Numbered from the stretch's first letter, positions 43,851 through 56,600 are shown. The stretch is 64,000 bases of DNA from Cordilura impudica (GCA_963682025.1 OY821519.1:16219378-16283377); one strand, 5' to 3'. The notes: generated by a model from the letters alone, not told the origin. Program-made: numbers and translations.

Positions 43851-44187
43851 TCTATTATATTAATAGGCTAGGCGAATTCTTGTGACCTATGTTTAGTTCT
43901 ACCGTTTTATCCCGATTTTGACCAAACGTATATTATTTGAAAGGTATTTCTTTTTAGCCGTTTTGCAGATTTACAGATTTTTTAATTTTTTCCTTTATTT
44001 TGAGTAAATTGCATTTAAAATTGCTACTAGCACATACATAAAATTATATCTATGCTATGTGTGTTTTATTAAATTTGCTAATGAGTTTATTAATGAGTTT
44101 GTTGTTTTTATTCACAATAATTGGCTAAGTTGAAAAATAAAGCTGCCTAGAAATTGCACTCGAATTTCGAGCGCTGGAATCTGCTAG
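43851..44187 (+). mobile_element. Non-autonomous Helitron, copy H3
   Basis: Starts TCTATTATATTAATAGGC after A (43850) and ends with the hairpin CTCGAATTTCGAG, GCGCTGGAATCTG and CTAG before T. The 337-bp length is the compact form of the family. Confidence 0.9.
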
Positions 44188-44562
44188 TATTTATAAACAT
44201 GTTTGCCTTTAGTTTTCTTTTGGTTGGTTTTATTTATTCAGGGTCAAAACGTTAGCGCAAATGTAGAGATATCCCACGTTGTAGTTTCTTTATAAATCAA
44301 TCAGCATATTCTCTTTGAAGACAATCTTTTATGTATTGTTTTTCTGAATAATTACGTTTTCTTCCAATTTAATGATTCAGATAAACTATGTCTCATATAT
44401 ACATACATATATATTATGTTAGGTGCTAGCCAACGATGAACATACATTTAAGATCTGCTTACATTGGGTTCTTTTGCTTCGATATTTTTATTGAAATTTT
44501 TTAGATTGTCTTTGGGTTAATACGCGTAACAGATTATTCTTGTTTATTTCAAGAGTTGGTCT

Positions 44563-46990
44563 ATAAAGCTCTCTCAATTTTTTTTGTTAAAATATTGCCA
44601 TATTTGGAAAACATAGAGAAATAAATTTTTTTTTACATATTAAAAGGGAGATTTCACTATTAAATTTTGTGGTAACACAAAATAACACAATTCAATACAA
44701 AATCTAACCCAGTGATGCCAACTTTTGATTTTGAATAAGATCATGTTAATTAAATATATTTTCATTTATTGACTCCAAATTCTATTAACTGTGAATTATT
44801 GTCGAACTTCCATGAAGTCAAATTTTGAAGTCATCATGAACACTGGTTCAAATTATGGATGCCAAACGCAAAAAACCCAATTGACCAAAAAGTTTAAATA
44901 AAATAATTTGTTATATTCTCAAAAACTTCAAACTTTCACCCAAAAAAAATTGTGAAAAATAATATATAAATAACATTCTCATCAAATTGCGCTTTATTTA
45001 TGTAACAATTTTTATGTACGCAATTCTTAAATATCATTTGAGGTTTCGTAAACTTCATTGAATTTAAATTAATGTTTTCTTATCCGTAAATGCTATTAAT
45101 GTCTCCTGAATTGCAATATTTTTTTTTTTCAGTGTATTTTTTAAATGTAAACATATTTGGTGTTTTCTGAATTTCAATTTGTGTTTAGAGAATAAAATTT
45201 ATATTTTTAAAATTCAATTGATGTCTTCTAAATTTCAAGTTATTATTTCCGACGTTTTAATATGATTTTCTGAAATTCAATTAAAATTTTCTAATTTATA
45301 ATTGGAAATCTTAATTCCAGTTTTTAGAATTGATATTTTCTTAAATTTGAATGGAAAACTTAAATGGTGCAATTTTGTATTTATGTGAAAAATAATGCTT
45401 TAGTAATTATAAACAATTTTTAAAAATTATATATAATCGCAATCAGATATTTTGTAGGTAATGCAGAATAATAATTTTATATAATTATGTAGAACTGTTG
45501 ACATTCATGTTAAAATAGAAATAACTATTGCAAAGCTAACTAGAACAAAAATTGTGGCACCATCTACTGTGGCATAGTCACACTGCGCAAAATGAAGTGA
45601 CACTCTGTTAATGCAAAAAAAATGTATTTTCCCTTAAACAAAATATTTCTGAATTTTATATAAATAAAATAATATACCAATTTATTTCGAACATGCGGTT
45701 ATTATGGATATATGTACATACATACATATATAGAATATATGTAAGTATATTATTTTGTTATTTAATATATGTATGTATATGTAAATATTACGCACAAAAA
45801 ATAGAACACCAAAATGCTACAAAATCGACATCAATGCATTTTATATGACTTTTTTTTTTAGCTAATAAATAAAAACCATACGTTTTTCCATAATTCTTTT
45901 ACAAATATGACCATAAGTTTGGCGTATTAACTTCTTGCTGTGTTTACAAAATAGAGTTACCGAGTTCATCATATATGCATATTTTTAGGGAAAGGGTTAA
46001 CATTTATTATCATTTGCATTATTTTAATAATATTTATGCTCCATAATTAACAAACTTCCGTTTTTATATGCGCATTTCCAGAAATAAATCATAATAATAC
46101 ATTTAACAAGTTAAAACTTTCATCACAATTTTACAGTAATCCAGTAAATGTCCATTACGTTTTTAACAGGGTAACATTATTCATCATTAGTGGCATCAAG
46201 CAATAATGATAGAACTAACTTAAGGCCTAGTTAACTGTTATGGAACAGTAACGTAACGTGTCAGCTGTTTTTTTGTTACATGAAAAGCGTTGGGACGTGC
46301 CGGTTACTATCAGTAATGTTCTAAATGCTTTTCATGTATATGTATATTATATTATTGTATATATTATTTAGATTATTTTGATATTTGAAAAACTTGCGAT
46401 GTTACATGGTGTCTCGATTAGCTAAATTTCATGGCAATGAACAAGTCAATGGCTAGTGGAGACCGCTAATGTTGAAATGACAGAAATTCTGCATTAAACC
46501 CTGCCATTAATTTGAAGTTTCATTCGATTTTATCGTTTACGTGTTTTAAAATGGCGCAACTTAAATTATATAAAAGCCGAATTAATAATTTCATTAATAT
46601 GTATCGCGAATATGAGTGTTTATGGAACTACAAAAGTGAAAACTATAAAAAACAGATTTAAAAAGAAAAGCGTGGGAGGAAATTCGACACAAATTTAAGC
46701 GTTTACAGTTGAAAGACATTTTGGAAATGAAATGTCTAGACATAATTTGCCCACTTCGGGTTTTGACGTTATTATATTTCTCTGACTTGAACATGAACAT
46801 TGCCATGAATTACATGGCAGAATATTGATATTTATTTTATATATTTTTTATTTAATATATATATGTATATGGAAATATTACACACAAAAAATACAACATT
46901 AAAAGTTATTGTTGCGTTTTTCTTTAAATAAATTAATACATAATTTTTTTTCTTCTTTTGAAATTTACATTGTTGTTTTATTAACAACTA
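44563..46990 (+). repeat. ~2-kb AT-rich repeat, copy S1
   Basis: Parallel copy of 48680-50590. Shared blocks include AAAGCTCTCTCAA, ATTGCCATATTTGGAAAACA, AACATTCTCATCAAATTGCG, TTTCCGACGTTTTAATATG, AATCGCAATCAGATATTTTG, CACCATCTACTGTGGCATAG, and AAATAAATTAATACATAA near 46925. S1 has ~220 bp after 44632 that S2 lacks, and further inserted DNA between 45820 and 46860. Nature unknown: segmental duplication or a large non-coding transposon. Confidence 0.65.
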
Positions 46991-47458
46991 TTTAGATAGT
47001 TTAGTATTATTTGCTTTAGATGTTGGTGAATTTTTACTCCCTTTATATCAGTGGTGGCCATCGAGAGAATTGAGTTAGTAATAGTGTTTATGAGCATGTG
47101 TTAGTTGTACTACACTGATCGAAATCCATGGACGTAACATAATGCCGATATTAAATGGGTTTGTGTAGATTTTGTATGAATGCGTTTATGAATGACTAAA
47201 AGGAAAAATAGTTGAGTTGACGAAGAATATGGTAAAATTTTAAATATATTTTGTTGTTTTAAAATTTTAAATCTTACATTCTGAAAATGTAAAAAAAAAT
47301 GTGAAGAACATTTAATCTCTTTTATCCATAAGTTTGAAGATTATTAAATCAAATAAGTAATCCATTTCTTTAAAAAAGAGAAAAAAAATATCAAAACTTA
47401 AAAAGATAACAAATTTCAAAGGTTATTAAGTGGTGTGTTACCAAAAACTAAAAAAATT

Positions 47459-48007
47459 ATTTAAATGGTGCGTGGTAAAGAAGAAGAAAGCATATATTTC
47501 AAAAATTCATAACTGCACTGTATTCTTAATCTGACCGGTTACTAGCATTTCAGCCTTCATCAGCGATTTATTGAACATTGTGATAATTGTTATGTTTTTA
47601 ATTGAATAGATTGTTTCTATATGAAATTTTTCTACTTAGGGTGGACGATTGTTTGTTTGGACAGAGTTGTATCTTCTGAAATTAGTACAAAGTAAAGCTG
47701 TATGGTAGAAAACTGAATCTAACCACACTGCTCGTAGCCTGACTTTAGGTGAGTGTGTTAAAGAGCTGACCAAAAAGTGCAAGTACGAGTGTATGTGAAG
47801 GTTCATGGTTCAAACCTCACGGCCGCCCTAAGTAAAAAAATTTTCATATAGAAACAATCTATTTAATTAAAAACATAACAATTTTCACAATGTTCAATAA
47901 ATCGCTGATGAAGGCTGAAATGCCAGAAACCGGTCCGATTAAGATACAGTGCAGTTATGAATTTTTGAAATATATGTTTTCTTCTTCTTTACCACGCACC
48001 ATTTAAA
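47459..48007. mobile_element. TIR element with ~180-bp arms and unique centre
   Basis: The left arm (47459-47643) and right arm (47826-48007) are near-perfect inverses. Outer ends are TTTAAATGGTGCGTGGTAAA / TTTACCACGCACCATTTAAA; inner ends are TCTACTTAGGG / CCCTAAGTA. The ~183-bp centre has no open frame; it contains GGTTCATGGTTCAAACC, which resembles an RNA polymerase III B box. Solo arms occur at 5525-5625 and 21258-21371, showing a dispersed family. Likely a MITE or foldback element; mechanism unknown. Confidence 0.8.
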
Positions 48008-48220
48008 CAAAATTAATATTAATTACAGTAGTAATTACAAAATGTCTGAAAAATGACTATAAATCTGGATATTTTTTAAAATTAAAAAAAAAAAAAATGC
48101 ATAAAAGACAGCTATACTGTTGTCAAATGGAGGCGACGTATGTAATTTATAGAAAATTTCGAAATTTTCTCAACATTTTTGGTTTCTTTTAAACAAATAT
48201 TCTCTGTGTACCTATTCAAA

Positions 48221-48350
48221 AACAAGTAAGAGTGTTAAATTCGGCTGTGCCGAATCTTTGATACCCTCCACCTCGGTTTGAGTCTTGACAATAAATGTAA
48301 ATGAAAAAGTAAACAATTTGTTAAACTTAATACCAAATTATTTCAGCAAA
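48221..48350 (+). repeat. DINE2 5' segment
   Basis: AACAAGTAAGAGTGTTAAAT, the TTCGGCTGTGCCGAA palindrome and GATACCCTCCACCTCGGT, followed by GAAAAAGTAAACAATTTG and CAAATTATTTCAGCAAAT. Collinear with 39289 plus 42590-42655, confirming that the RTE LINE at 39362 is an insertion. Confidence 0.75.
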
Positions 48351-48679
48351 TTCTTTGGGTTGGTTTTCGTCTTTTCTATTATTTCGGATTTATTTCGGTG
48401 TTTGCTTTTTGGTCATCGTGGTTGCTGATCGGCATCCATTTTGGTTATAAACCTATATGCATACGTTTCCGGTTATATGACATAACTTCTCTTTTAATTT
48501 AGTTTTTGCTAATTAAGTAGCTTGCCCTAACCTCGATTGCAAAGGTAATGGTTGTGTAGAGTGGCTATATGCATTAAATCGTGCTAATTGGAGATGGCTG
48601 TATAGTTTCTTTTAACTGGTGAAATATTTTTTCATTGCGGTCATGTAGGTCGGATGGAGTAACAAATAATAACCAAAAA

Positions 48680-50590
48680 AAAGCTCTCTCAACTTTTTTA
48701 TTAAAACATTGCCATATTTGGAAAACATAGAGAATAAATTTATAATAATAAATATTCAAATTAGGGATGCCAAACGGAAAAAACCAAATGTCCCAAACAT
48801 TTTAAATAAAATAATTTCTCTTTATTTTCTGAAAAACTTTAAATTTTTATCCAAAAAAAAATGTGAAAATTTCTATATAAATAACATTCTCATCAAATTG
48901 CGTTTATTTATGTAACAGTTTTTATGTTTGCAATTCTTAAATATCATTTGACGTTTCCTAAAATTCATTGAATTTAAATTAATGTTTTCTGTAGTGTGCT
49001 TCTGTAAATTTCAACGATCCGACAACCGCAGAATATATCGACAGCTATTGTTGTTTGCACTAAGGATTAAATGATTCACTAAGTATATACATCTTAACGA
49101 CAGTCGACAAATCTATTTTTCTATTTATTTAAATTGTAAACGAGTGGCATCTCTGTCAAAAAAAAGCGAAAAACACAAAGAAGAATATAAAAAAAACAAA
49201 TTACTTCGTGTTTGACAGGATGTTTATGTTTAATATCTTTGTTTTTTTACCAATATGTCAGTGTATTTATTTGAAAATGAAATACTGAATTGAATATGCT
49301 ATTTTTTTTTTTTTATATAAAAAAGTTTTTTTAATTAAAGCAAAATATTTTCACTATTTTATGATTTTTATTTATGTATGACAACATTTCAACCTAAAAA
49401 TTTAAGTTTTTATCGATTGAATAAACAACACAAAAACGGTGTCGTTTAGATAACAACAACAGCTGACTTTAATAATAGCGAATATCGTATAAAAATTTTA
49501 CTGATAATTTTGCAATTTTCTTTTTTTAACGATTCGACTATCGTTAAAAGAAGTTACTGAATCGCGGTACTGAAAAGCTATTAATTTCTCCTGAATGTCA
49601 GGTATTGGTGTTTTTTTTTTTGGAATTTCAATTTGTGTTTAACGAATAAAATTTATATATTAAAGATGCAATTGATGTCTTCTAAATTTAAAATTATAAT
49701 TTCCGACGTTTTGATATGATTTTCTGAAATTCAATTAATTGTAATTTATAATTGGAAATTTTTAATTCTAGTTTTTAGAATTGATATTTTCTTAAATTTG
49801 AATGGAAAATTTTAAAAGTGCAATTTTGTATTTATGTGAATAATAATGCTTTAGTAATTATAAACAATTTTTAAATATTAGATGTAATCGCAATCAGATA
49901 TTTTGTAGGTGAAGGAGAATAATAATTCTATATAACTATGTAGAACTGTTTTGAAAGCAAAAAACTCATTGATGAACTCGGTAACTATATTTTGTAAAGA
50001 CAACAAAAAGTTAACATGCCAAACTTATGTTCATATTTGTAAAAGAATAATGAAAAAACGTATGAAATAAAAGACCAGCCCGTGTATACTCTTAAAATTG
50101 TTCTGTATGATATCCAGTTGAAAATATTAACATTCATGTTAAAATAGAAATAACTATTGCAAAGCTAATTAGAACAAACAAAAATTGTGGCGCCATCTAC
50201 TGTGGCATAGTCACGCTGAGCAAAATGAAGTGACACTCTGTTAATGCAAAAGAAATGTATTTTCCCCACAACAAAAAAATATTGCAGAATTTTATGTAAA
50301 TAAAATAATATACCGATTTATTTCTAACATGCAGTTATTGTGGATATACATACATATATAGAATAAATGTACATATATTATTTGTATTATTTAATATGTG
50401 TATGTATGTATATGTAAATATGACACACATAAAATACAACATCAAACGTTATTTTTGTGTTTATCTCTTTAAATAAATTAATACATAATTTTTTTTTTGC
50501 TAAATTTACATTGTATTTTTTTTATTAACAACTAGGTATTTTAGCATTATTTGCTTTAGATGTTGGTGAATTTTTTATCCCTTTATATCA
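48680..50590 (+). repeat. ~2-kb AT-rich repeat, copy S2
   Basis: Collinear with S1 (44563-46990) in the same orientation, ~3.8-4.1 kb apart. It carries an extra ~590 bp at about 48990-49580 and ~150 bp at about 49955-50105. The latter contains AACTCGGTAACTATATTTTG, whose inverse lies in S1 near 45945, so that small piece is itself an independent repeat. Its 3' part merges with the tandem duplication starting at 50432. Confidence 0.65.
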
Positions 50591-52312
50591 AGTGTCTGCT
50601 TGTCGAAAAGATTTTGGATCGATTTTAACCCCTTTCCCGTGACCCAATCGATCTGAAAGTTTGCAGGCAGGATCGTGGCAATAACATAAACGATCTGATA
50701 AATTTTTTTAGTGATGCCAAAACAATGGAAACTGTTAAATTTTTCTACCAGAGTTGATAAAAAAAATGTACAAAGGGTTAGTTTTTATTATATTATTACC
50801 ACAATGACTACCAAAATAACAAGTCCAGCTATGACAACAGTACAACATTTAGAATAACAACAAGAACAATATAGAAACATCACATTTTTAATTTTTTTTT
50901 AATTTTTCAGAGATTTCCCTGGACCTATCCCACCGATTTTAATAATTTTTGAAACGGAAATCTTCCCACGAATTTGGAGAATCATTCTAACTGAAAATGA
51001 TCACCTTAGCTATCCTATTGAGTGCGTGATCGTGACAAGAACAACATAGGAAATTATATTTTTTCAAGAATTTTTTTAGTTCTTCATTCAAATCTCTGGC
51101 CCTAATCAACCGATTTGGACGATTTTAAATACCAAACTTCTCAGGATGTTATTGAATCATTTTTTATGTCAACGAGCACCCTAGCTGCCCGATTGATGCC
51201 GTCATCGTGATTTCCACAGACGGACAGACGGACATCGCTATATCAACTCCGGTTGTTATAAGGATCACAAATATATATATTTTATGGGGTCCAAAATTTT
51301 TTTTTCTAATTATTACAAACGGAATGACAAACTTATATATACTCTCTGCACACTGGATTGGAGGGTATAAATACAACATCAAAAGTTATTGTTGTGTTTT
51401 TATTTAAATAAATTAATACATAATATTTTTGTTTTTTTTTAAATTCACATTGTTTTTTTATTAACAACAGGTAGTTTAGCATTATTTGCTTTAGATGTAG
51501 ATGAATTTTTACTCCCTTTATATTAACCCGTAGTGTCTGCTTCTCTGCTTGTCGACAAAAATTTGGATCGATTTTTTACCCCTTTTCCGTGACCCGATTG
51601 ATCTGAAACTTTGCAAGCAAGCTCCTGGCGATGGAAAAAATGATCTAATAGATTTTTTAGTGATGCCAAAACAATGGAAACTTTTAAATTTTTCTACCCA
51701 GTGTTGATAAAAAAAATGTACAATGGTTTAGTTTTTATTATATTATTACCACAACAGCCACAAAAACAACAAGTCCAGCTATGACAACAATAACAACAAT
51801 AACAATAACTTAGAATAACAACAAGAGCAATATAGAAACATCATATTTTTCATTTTTTGTTTACTTTTTCAGAAATTTCCCTGGACCTGTTCCACCGATT
51901 TTAATGATTTTTGAAATAGAAATTTTCCCACGATCATGATGAATCATTCCCACTAAAAATGATTACCCTAGCTGTGCTATTGGGGACGTGATCGTGACAA
52001 GAACAACATAGAAAATCATATTTTTTCAAGACTTTTTTTAGTTCTTCATTCAAATCTCGGGCCCTAATCAACCGATTTTGGCGATTTTAAATACCGAACT
52101 TCTCAGAATGTTAGTGAATCATATTTTATGCCAGCGAGCACCCTAGCTTCCCGACTGAAGTTGTCATCGTGATTTCCACAGACGGACAGACGGACATCAC
52201 TATAGCAACTCCGTTTGTTATAAGGATCACAAATATATATAGTTTTTGGGGTCCAGAATTTTTTTTCTAATTATTACAAACGGAATGACAAACTTATACC
52301 TGGAGGGTATAA
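50432..52312 (+). repeat. ~940-bp tandem duplication with DINE2 3' ends
   Basis: Unit 1 (50432-51368) and unit 2 (51369-52312) begin AAATACAACATCAAA and share GTGATGCCAAAACAATGGAA, CCTGGACC and GACAGACGGACATC. Each closes with the DINE2 3' motif CGGAATGACAAACTTATA and GGAGGGTATAA. Both contain ACAACAAGTCCAGCTATGAC. Differences are modest, so the duplication is younger than S1/S2. Confidence 0.8.
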
Positions 52313-52436
52313 AACATATATACGACAATTATATATTAAACAGATGACTGTCGATCGCTTGGCTCTAATGAGATGGAAAACTACATCAGAAATGCTCTAA
52401 GATTTTTAAAAACGCATGTACATGCTGAATGCGTTA

Positions 52437-52640
52437 AAAAGAAAAAAAAATAAAATTGTTAAATTCGGATATGCCGAACCTCTAACACCCTCCACCTGAG
52501 CTTTACGTTTTATAAATATCTACATATTTCACTATTTATTTATAACAAAATGTAAACAAAATATTTGAAAAAGTAAACAATTTGATAAACTTAATACCTA
52601 ATTTTGTATTTTTACATTAAAATTTCTTTTAGGATTCTAC
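52437..52640 (+). repeat. DINE2 5' segment, diverged
   Basis: TTGTTAAATTCGGATATGCCG and AACACCCTCCACC, then AAACAAAATATTTGAAAAAG, match the first 200 bp of DINE2. Confidence 0.65.
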
Positions 52641-52970
52641 TTTTGACTAAAGTAAAGAGTATTATAAGCTAACTAATAGTAAGCTAACTACTATTTGATT
52701 TTAATTAAGTCAGTTCACAGCCAACTATAATATATAAAATATAATTAGTTTGTATGTAGCTAACTATAAATTGGATAACCTTAATTTAGTTGAAAAGCCA
52801 TGCAGAGTCGGACAGTTGACTACCGCCTAGGACATCACAATGTTAAAATAGTCAGTTTGTTTCATTGAAAGTAATCCAAGTATCAACCACCGCTAGTTGC
52901 ATAATAGTTAGATATAAGTGTATTAAAAGTTAGCTGAGTTGCCGGCAGGGTTAATATATGTATGTATGTA

Positions 52971-53679
52971 TCTATAATACTAATAGGCTAGGCGATTTCT
53001 TGTGACCGTTGTTTTGTTCTACCGTTTTATCCCGATTTTGACCAAACGTATATTATTTGAAAGGTATTTCTTTTTAGCCATTTTGCAGATTTACAGATTT
53101 CTAAATTTTTTCCTTTAATTTGAGTAAACTGCATTTAAAGTTGCTACTAACACATACATAAAATTATACAATGCTATGTGTGTGTTTAGTAAATTTGTTA
53201 ATGTGTTTGTAATAAAAATGAGTTTGTTTTTTGTATTGATTTGTTATTTGGCTATAATTGATTAGCATACCTTTAGGGTCTTTAGTTAATAAAAAATAAT
53301 ATTTCAGAAATTAGTTAAAGTTCTGTGATACTATATTAAGTTAGACCTGTGATTTTGCGTGTACTGTGTTGTCAATATTTATTAAATTTATTTATATTTT
53401 TTAAAATTCTGTGTAGTAATGTCCAGTTTTTTATTTACAAATAAATTTTACAAATTATATTCCCTGACGATGTAACAAAGAATCATTTTATAATAAATTT
53501 ACGCTCCTGAGGAAGTTTGAATAAAGCAAACGAAACGTCGAGCAGAAACATGATATTTAATTGATTTTTATTTACACATAAAAACTGATTATTGACCAAA
53601 ATAGCCCGTAAGGTAACCCCTCTTTTTAAAAATATTTCCTAGAATTTGCACTCGAATTTCGGGGGCTGGAATCTGCTAG
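52971..53679 (+). mobile_element. Non-autonomous Helitron, copy H4
   Basis: Starts TCTATAATACTAATAGGC after GTATGTA and ends CTCGAATTTCGGG...CTGGAATCTG, CTAG, before TATGTAAGTATTACACAC. The flanks join to TATGTATGTATATGTAAGTATTACACAC, which matches the uninterrupted S-repeat at 45768-45790 and 50398-50425. It therefore inserted without loss or target duplication, exactly as Helitrons do. It is 709 bp, longer than H3 because of extra sequence from about 53215 to 53635. Confidence 0.92.
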
Positions 53680-53689
53680 TATGTAAGTA

Positions 53690-55620
53690 TTACACACAAA
53701 AAATACAACAGCAAAATTATTTTTTTTCCAAAAATCGCTTAAATGAATTATTATTAAGTAATATAAAATTCACCTAAAATTAAATTACGAAATTTTGCAA
53801 AAACAAATGAATGAAAAATAAATGATTGAAAAATTTTTCAAGTAAAGAAAAAAATATTAAAAATTTTTTAATGAAAATACAAATTAAAATCTTCGGCCAA
53901 AGTTTGTGTCAGCACTTTTTTGTTCACATTAACATTTGTACTCCCTTTTTTTTTAAAACGAAATGTAAATAAAATTAGTGAAATATCACTAAATATATTA
54001 GGGTAATTTTCCAATGAAATTTCAATCAAATTCAGATGGAAATATTTTGGCCGATTTTTCCATTGTGAGTTTACTGGAAACTAAATTCAATACAAATCGC
54101 TCAATTGCCATTTGTATAGCAGAAGTGACTTAATAGACTTGTTACTATCTGAAACGTTTCTCAATTTCTTTCTTCTTGAGCAGTTCTTTTTTGTAGACAT
54201 TTTATATAATTATGGCCAGACTTAGAATAATCATTATCTACAATAATTTTTCAGTTTTTGGTTTTTGATTTATAAAAATACAAATAAAGATCGCCCTAAT
54301 TTATATATGAAAAGTTCAATAAGATTTGAAATGTTGGTTAAAAATAAAATGTATGACGAACACGAATGAAGTACAGGATACAGAGGTCGACAAATAATGT
54401 ACATATTTGTTCTTCAACGAAATAAAACGAAAAATTCTAATGCGGGTACATTTACAAACAAAAAAAAAAAAAAAAATAATCACAAAAGGAACTCATAATA
54501 GGAATGAAATGAAACCACTAAAGTGTCAACAGCTGATGGGCACATTAATGCACTAATAATGTTGCTGTTGTTATTATTGGAGCTGTTGCCGTAATATCTA
54601 TACTCATACTCGTACTCGTACATAGTTGTTGCTATTAAGCTTATAACATTTACCTAGAACATTATCAAACAACTCATCAAACATCATCATCGTCATCCTG
54701 AACATCGTAGTTGTTCATCGTCATTCTCATCGCCATAAATATGTCACAGGAGTTAAGCTTTCATAATGACGGCACTTTGTTGTCGTACCGTAGCACGTCA
54801 CATTATTACAAGTATTGATTGTTGATGTTATATCAACAAAACACATTTTGCTTATGACAGCTGACGTTTTAGGTTATTTAGGGTAAAATATAGACGACAT
54901 AATCGCAATGTTTGTAATGGAAATTCACTTCCATGTACATGAACTCTGAAATTAAGTATAAATGTACGAGTAACGGAGACATTAATATGAAATCATTTAC
55001 ATTTATTATTTTGTTACAAGTGATTGCCGGAAAGGTCTTAACGGGGGAAATGGGCAATGGAACATTTTTCTATCGACTATGGATTTTGAAAAATTTTACT
55101 ATAATAAGATCTCTGCCTCTTTACTATAATAAGTTCTGCCTTTACATTTCAATTTGTTGCCTGAAATATGTGCCTGTCAGTTATGAATGGATTAATTTTT
55201 TCAATATGTTGATCGAGAACTTTTACCTATAGTTACTCTTTTTAAATCTATCTCTCTTTCCTTCATTCTCTTAACGATAACCTTAAATGCTTCATTCCAG
55301 GTGGCCTTAATGACATCTTCAGGTCAATAAAATATTGTTGTGTTGTTTAAATTTAAATTTTATTTTTTTATTTTACTTTGAATTAAAAATTCTTTCTTTC
55401 ACCGAATTGTTTCGACTATATTTCTATTGTGATAAAACAAAAAAACTCTTACAACAACAGAATTTTATTCGTAAACTCGAAATTCGGTAATTAACTTCAT
55501 CGCAATTCTGTGTGTATTTGATTTATTCAGTTTCCGTGATACCTCTTATACAAAAAAAAGTACTATAAAAAGAGAGTCTTGGAACTTTTGACAAGTACAT
55601 TAATTACCAATGTAAGTAGT
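53690..55620. other. AT-rich DNA, largely unique
   Basis: The first few hundred bases continue the S repeat (AAAAAATACAACAGC). From about 54160 on I find no repeats. The region has (ATC)n and (TTG)n-rich patches near 54560-54740 and an A-run at 54459-54476. An open frame at 54933-55232 contains MKSFTFIILLQVIAG, which looks like a signal peptide, but nothing else supports a gene. It may be host DNA. Confidence 0.5.
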
Positions 55621-55621
55621 C

Positions 55622-56600
55622 GTGGAAAATGTTGGCGGAATCGCCAAAATCAAAAATCGCCAAAAACGGAAACACGCGAATAACAAAAACCACCAAAATC
55701 AAAAATCGTCAAAAACAAAAATTGTGAAACCGAAAATCGCGAATAACAAAAATGGCCAAAACAAAAATTGCCAAAACCGAAAATCGGGATTAATAAAATC
55801 GCCAAAATCAAAAATCGCCAAAAACAAAAATTGCCAAAACCGAAAATCACGAATAATAAAAATCGCCAAACCAAAAATTGCCAAAATCGAAAATCGCGAA
55901 AAATAAAAATCGCCAAAATCAAAAATCGCCAAAAACAAAAATTGCCAAACTGAAAATCGCGAATAACAAAAATAGCCAAAACAAAAATTGTCAAAAGCGA
56001 AAATCGCAAGTAATAAAATCGCCAAAATCAAAAATCGCCAAAAACAAAAATTGCCAAAACCGAAAATCGCGAATAATAAAAATCGCCAAAAAAAAAATTG
56101 CCAAAACCGAAAATCGCGAAAAATAAAAACCACCACAATCAAAAATCGTCAAAAACAAAAATTGCCAAACCGAAAATCGTGAATAACAAAAATAGCCAAA
56201 ACATAAATTGTCAAAAGCGAAAATCGCAAGTAATAAAATCGCCAAAATCAAAAATCGCCAAAAACAAAAATTGCCAAAACCGAAGATCGCGATTAATAAA
56301 AATCGCCAAAACAAAAATTGCGAAACCCGAAAATCGCTGAAAATAAAAATCGCCAAAATTTAAAATTGCCAAACTGAAAATCGCAAATAACAAAAATCGC
56401 AAAAACAAAAATTGCCAAAACCGAAAATCGCGAATAATAAAAATCGGCAAAATCAAAAATCGCGAATATTATAAATCGCCAAAATCAAAAATCGCATAAA
56501 TCTAAATTCTCAAAAATACGAAAGCCGTCGAAGCCAAAAATCTCCAAAATTAAAAATAGCCAAAATCGCAAAAAAAAAAACGACAAAACAAAAATCGCCG
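55622..56600. repeat. Minisatellite with 220-bp higher-order period
   Basis: Built of short units (AAAATCGCCAAAATC, AAAAATTGCCAAAACCG, AAAATCGCGAATAATAA). GCCAAAATCAAAAATCGCC recurs at 55801, 56021 and 56241, exactly 220 bp apart, and a related block recurs every ~110 bp. Because stops are rare in the unit, long frames are open on both strands (KIAKNKNCQNRKS and FDFGDFCFWRFLI styles). These are products of repetition, not genes. Purine-rich top strand. The last ~140 bp are degenerate. Confidence 0.85.

Noticed and set aside
47800..47830. A tRNA gene around GGTTCAAACC
   Set aside because: No cloverleaf: T-stem does not pair properly and no acceptor or anticodon arms are visible upstream.
55650..56456. 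Overlapping long open frames on both strands (Lys/Asn-rich and Phe-rich)
   Set aside because: They arise from repetition of a unit poor in stop codons; composition and both-strand openness argue against a protein.
55622..56600. Possible CRISPR-like array of regularly spaced motifs
   Set aside because: Spacers are not unique; the whole block is a tandem minisatellite with a 220-bp period in a eukaryotic setting.
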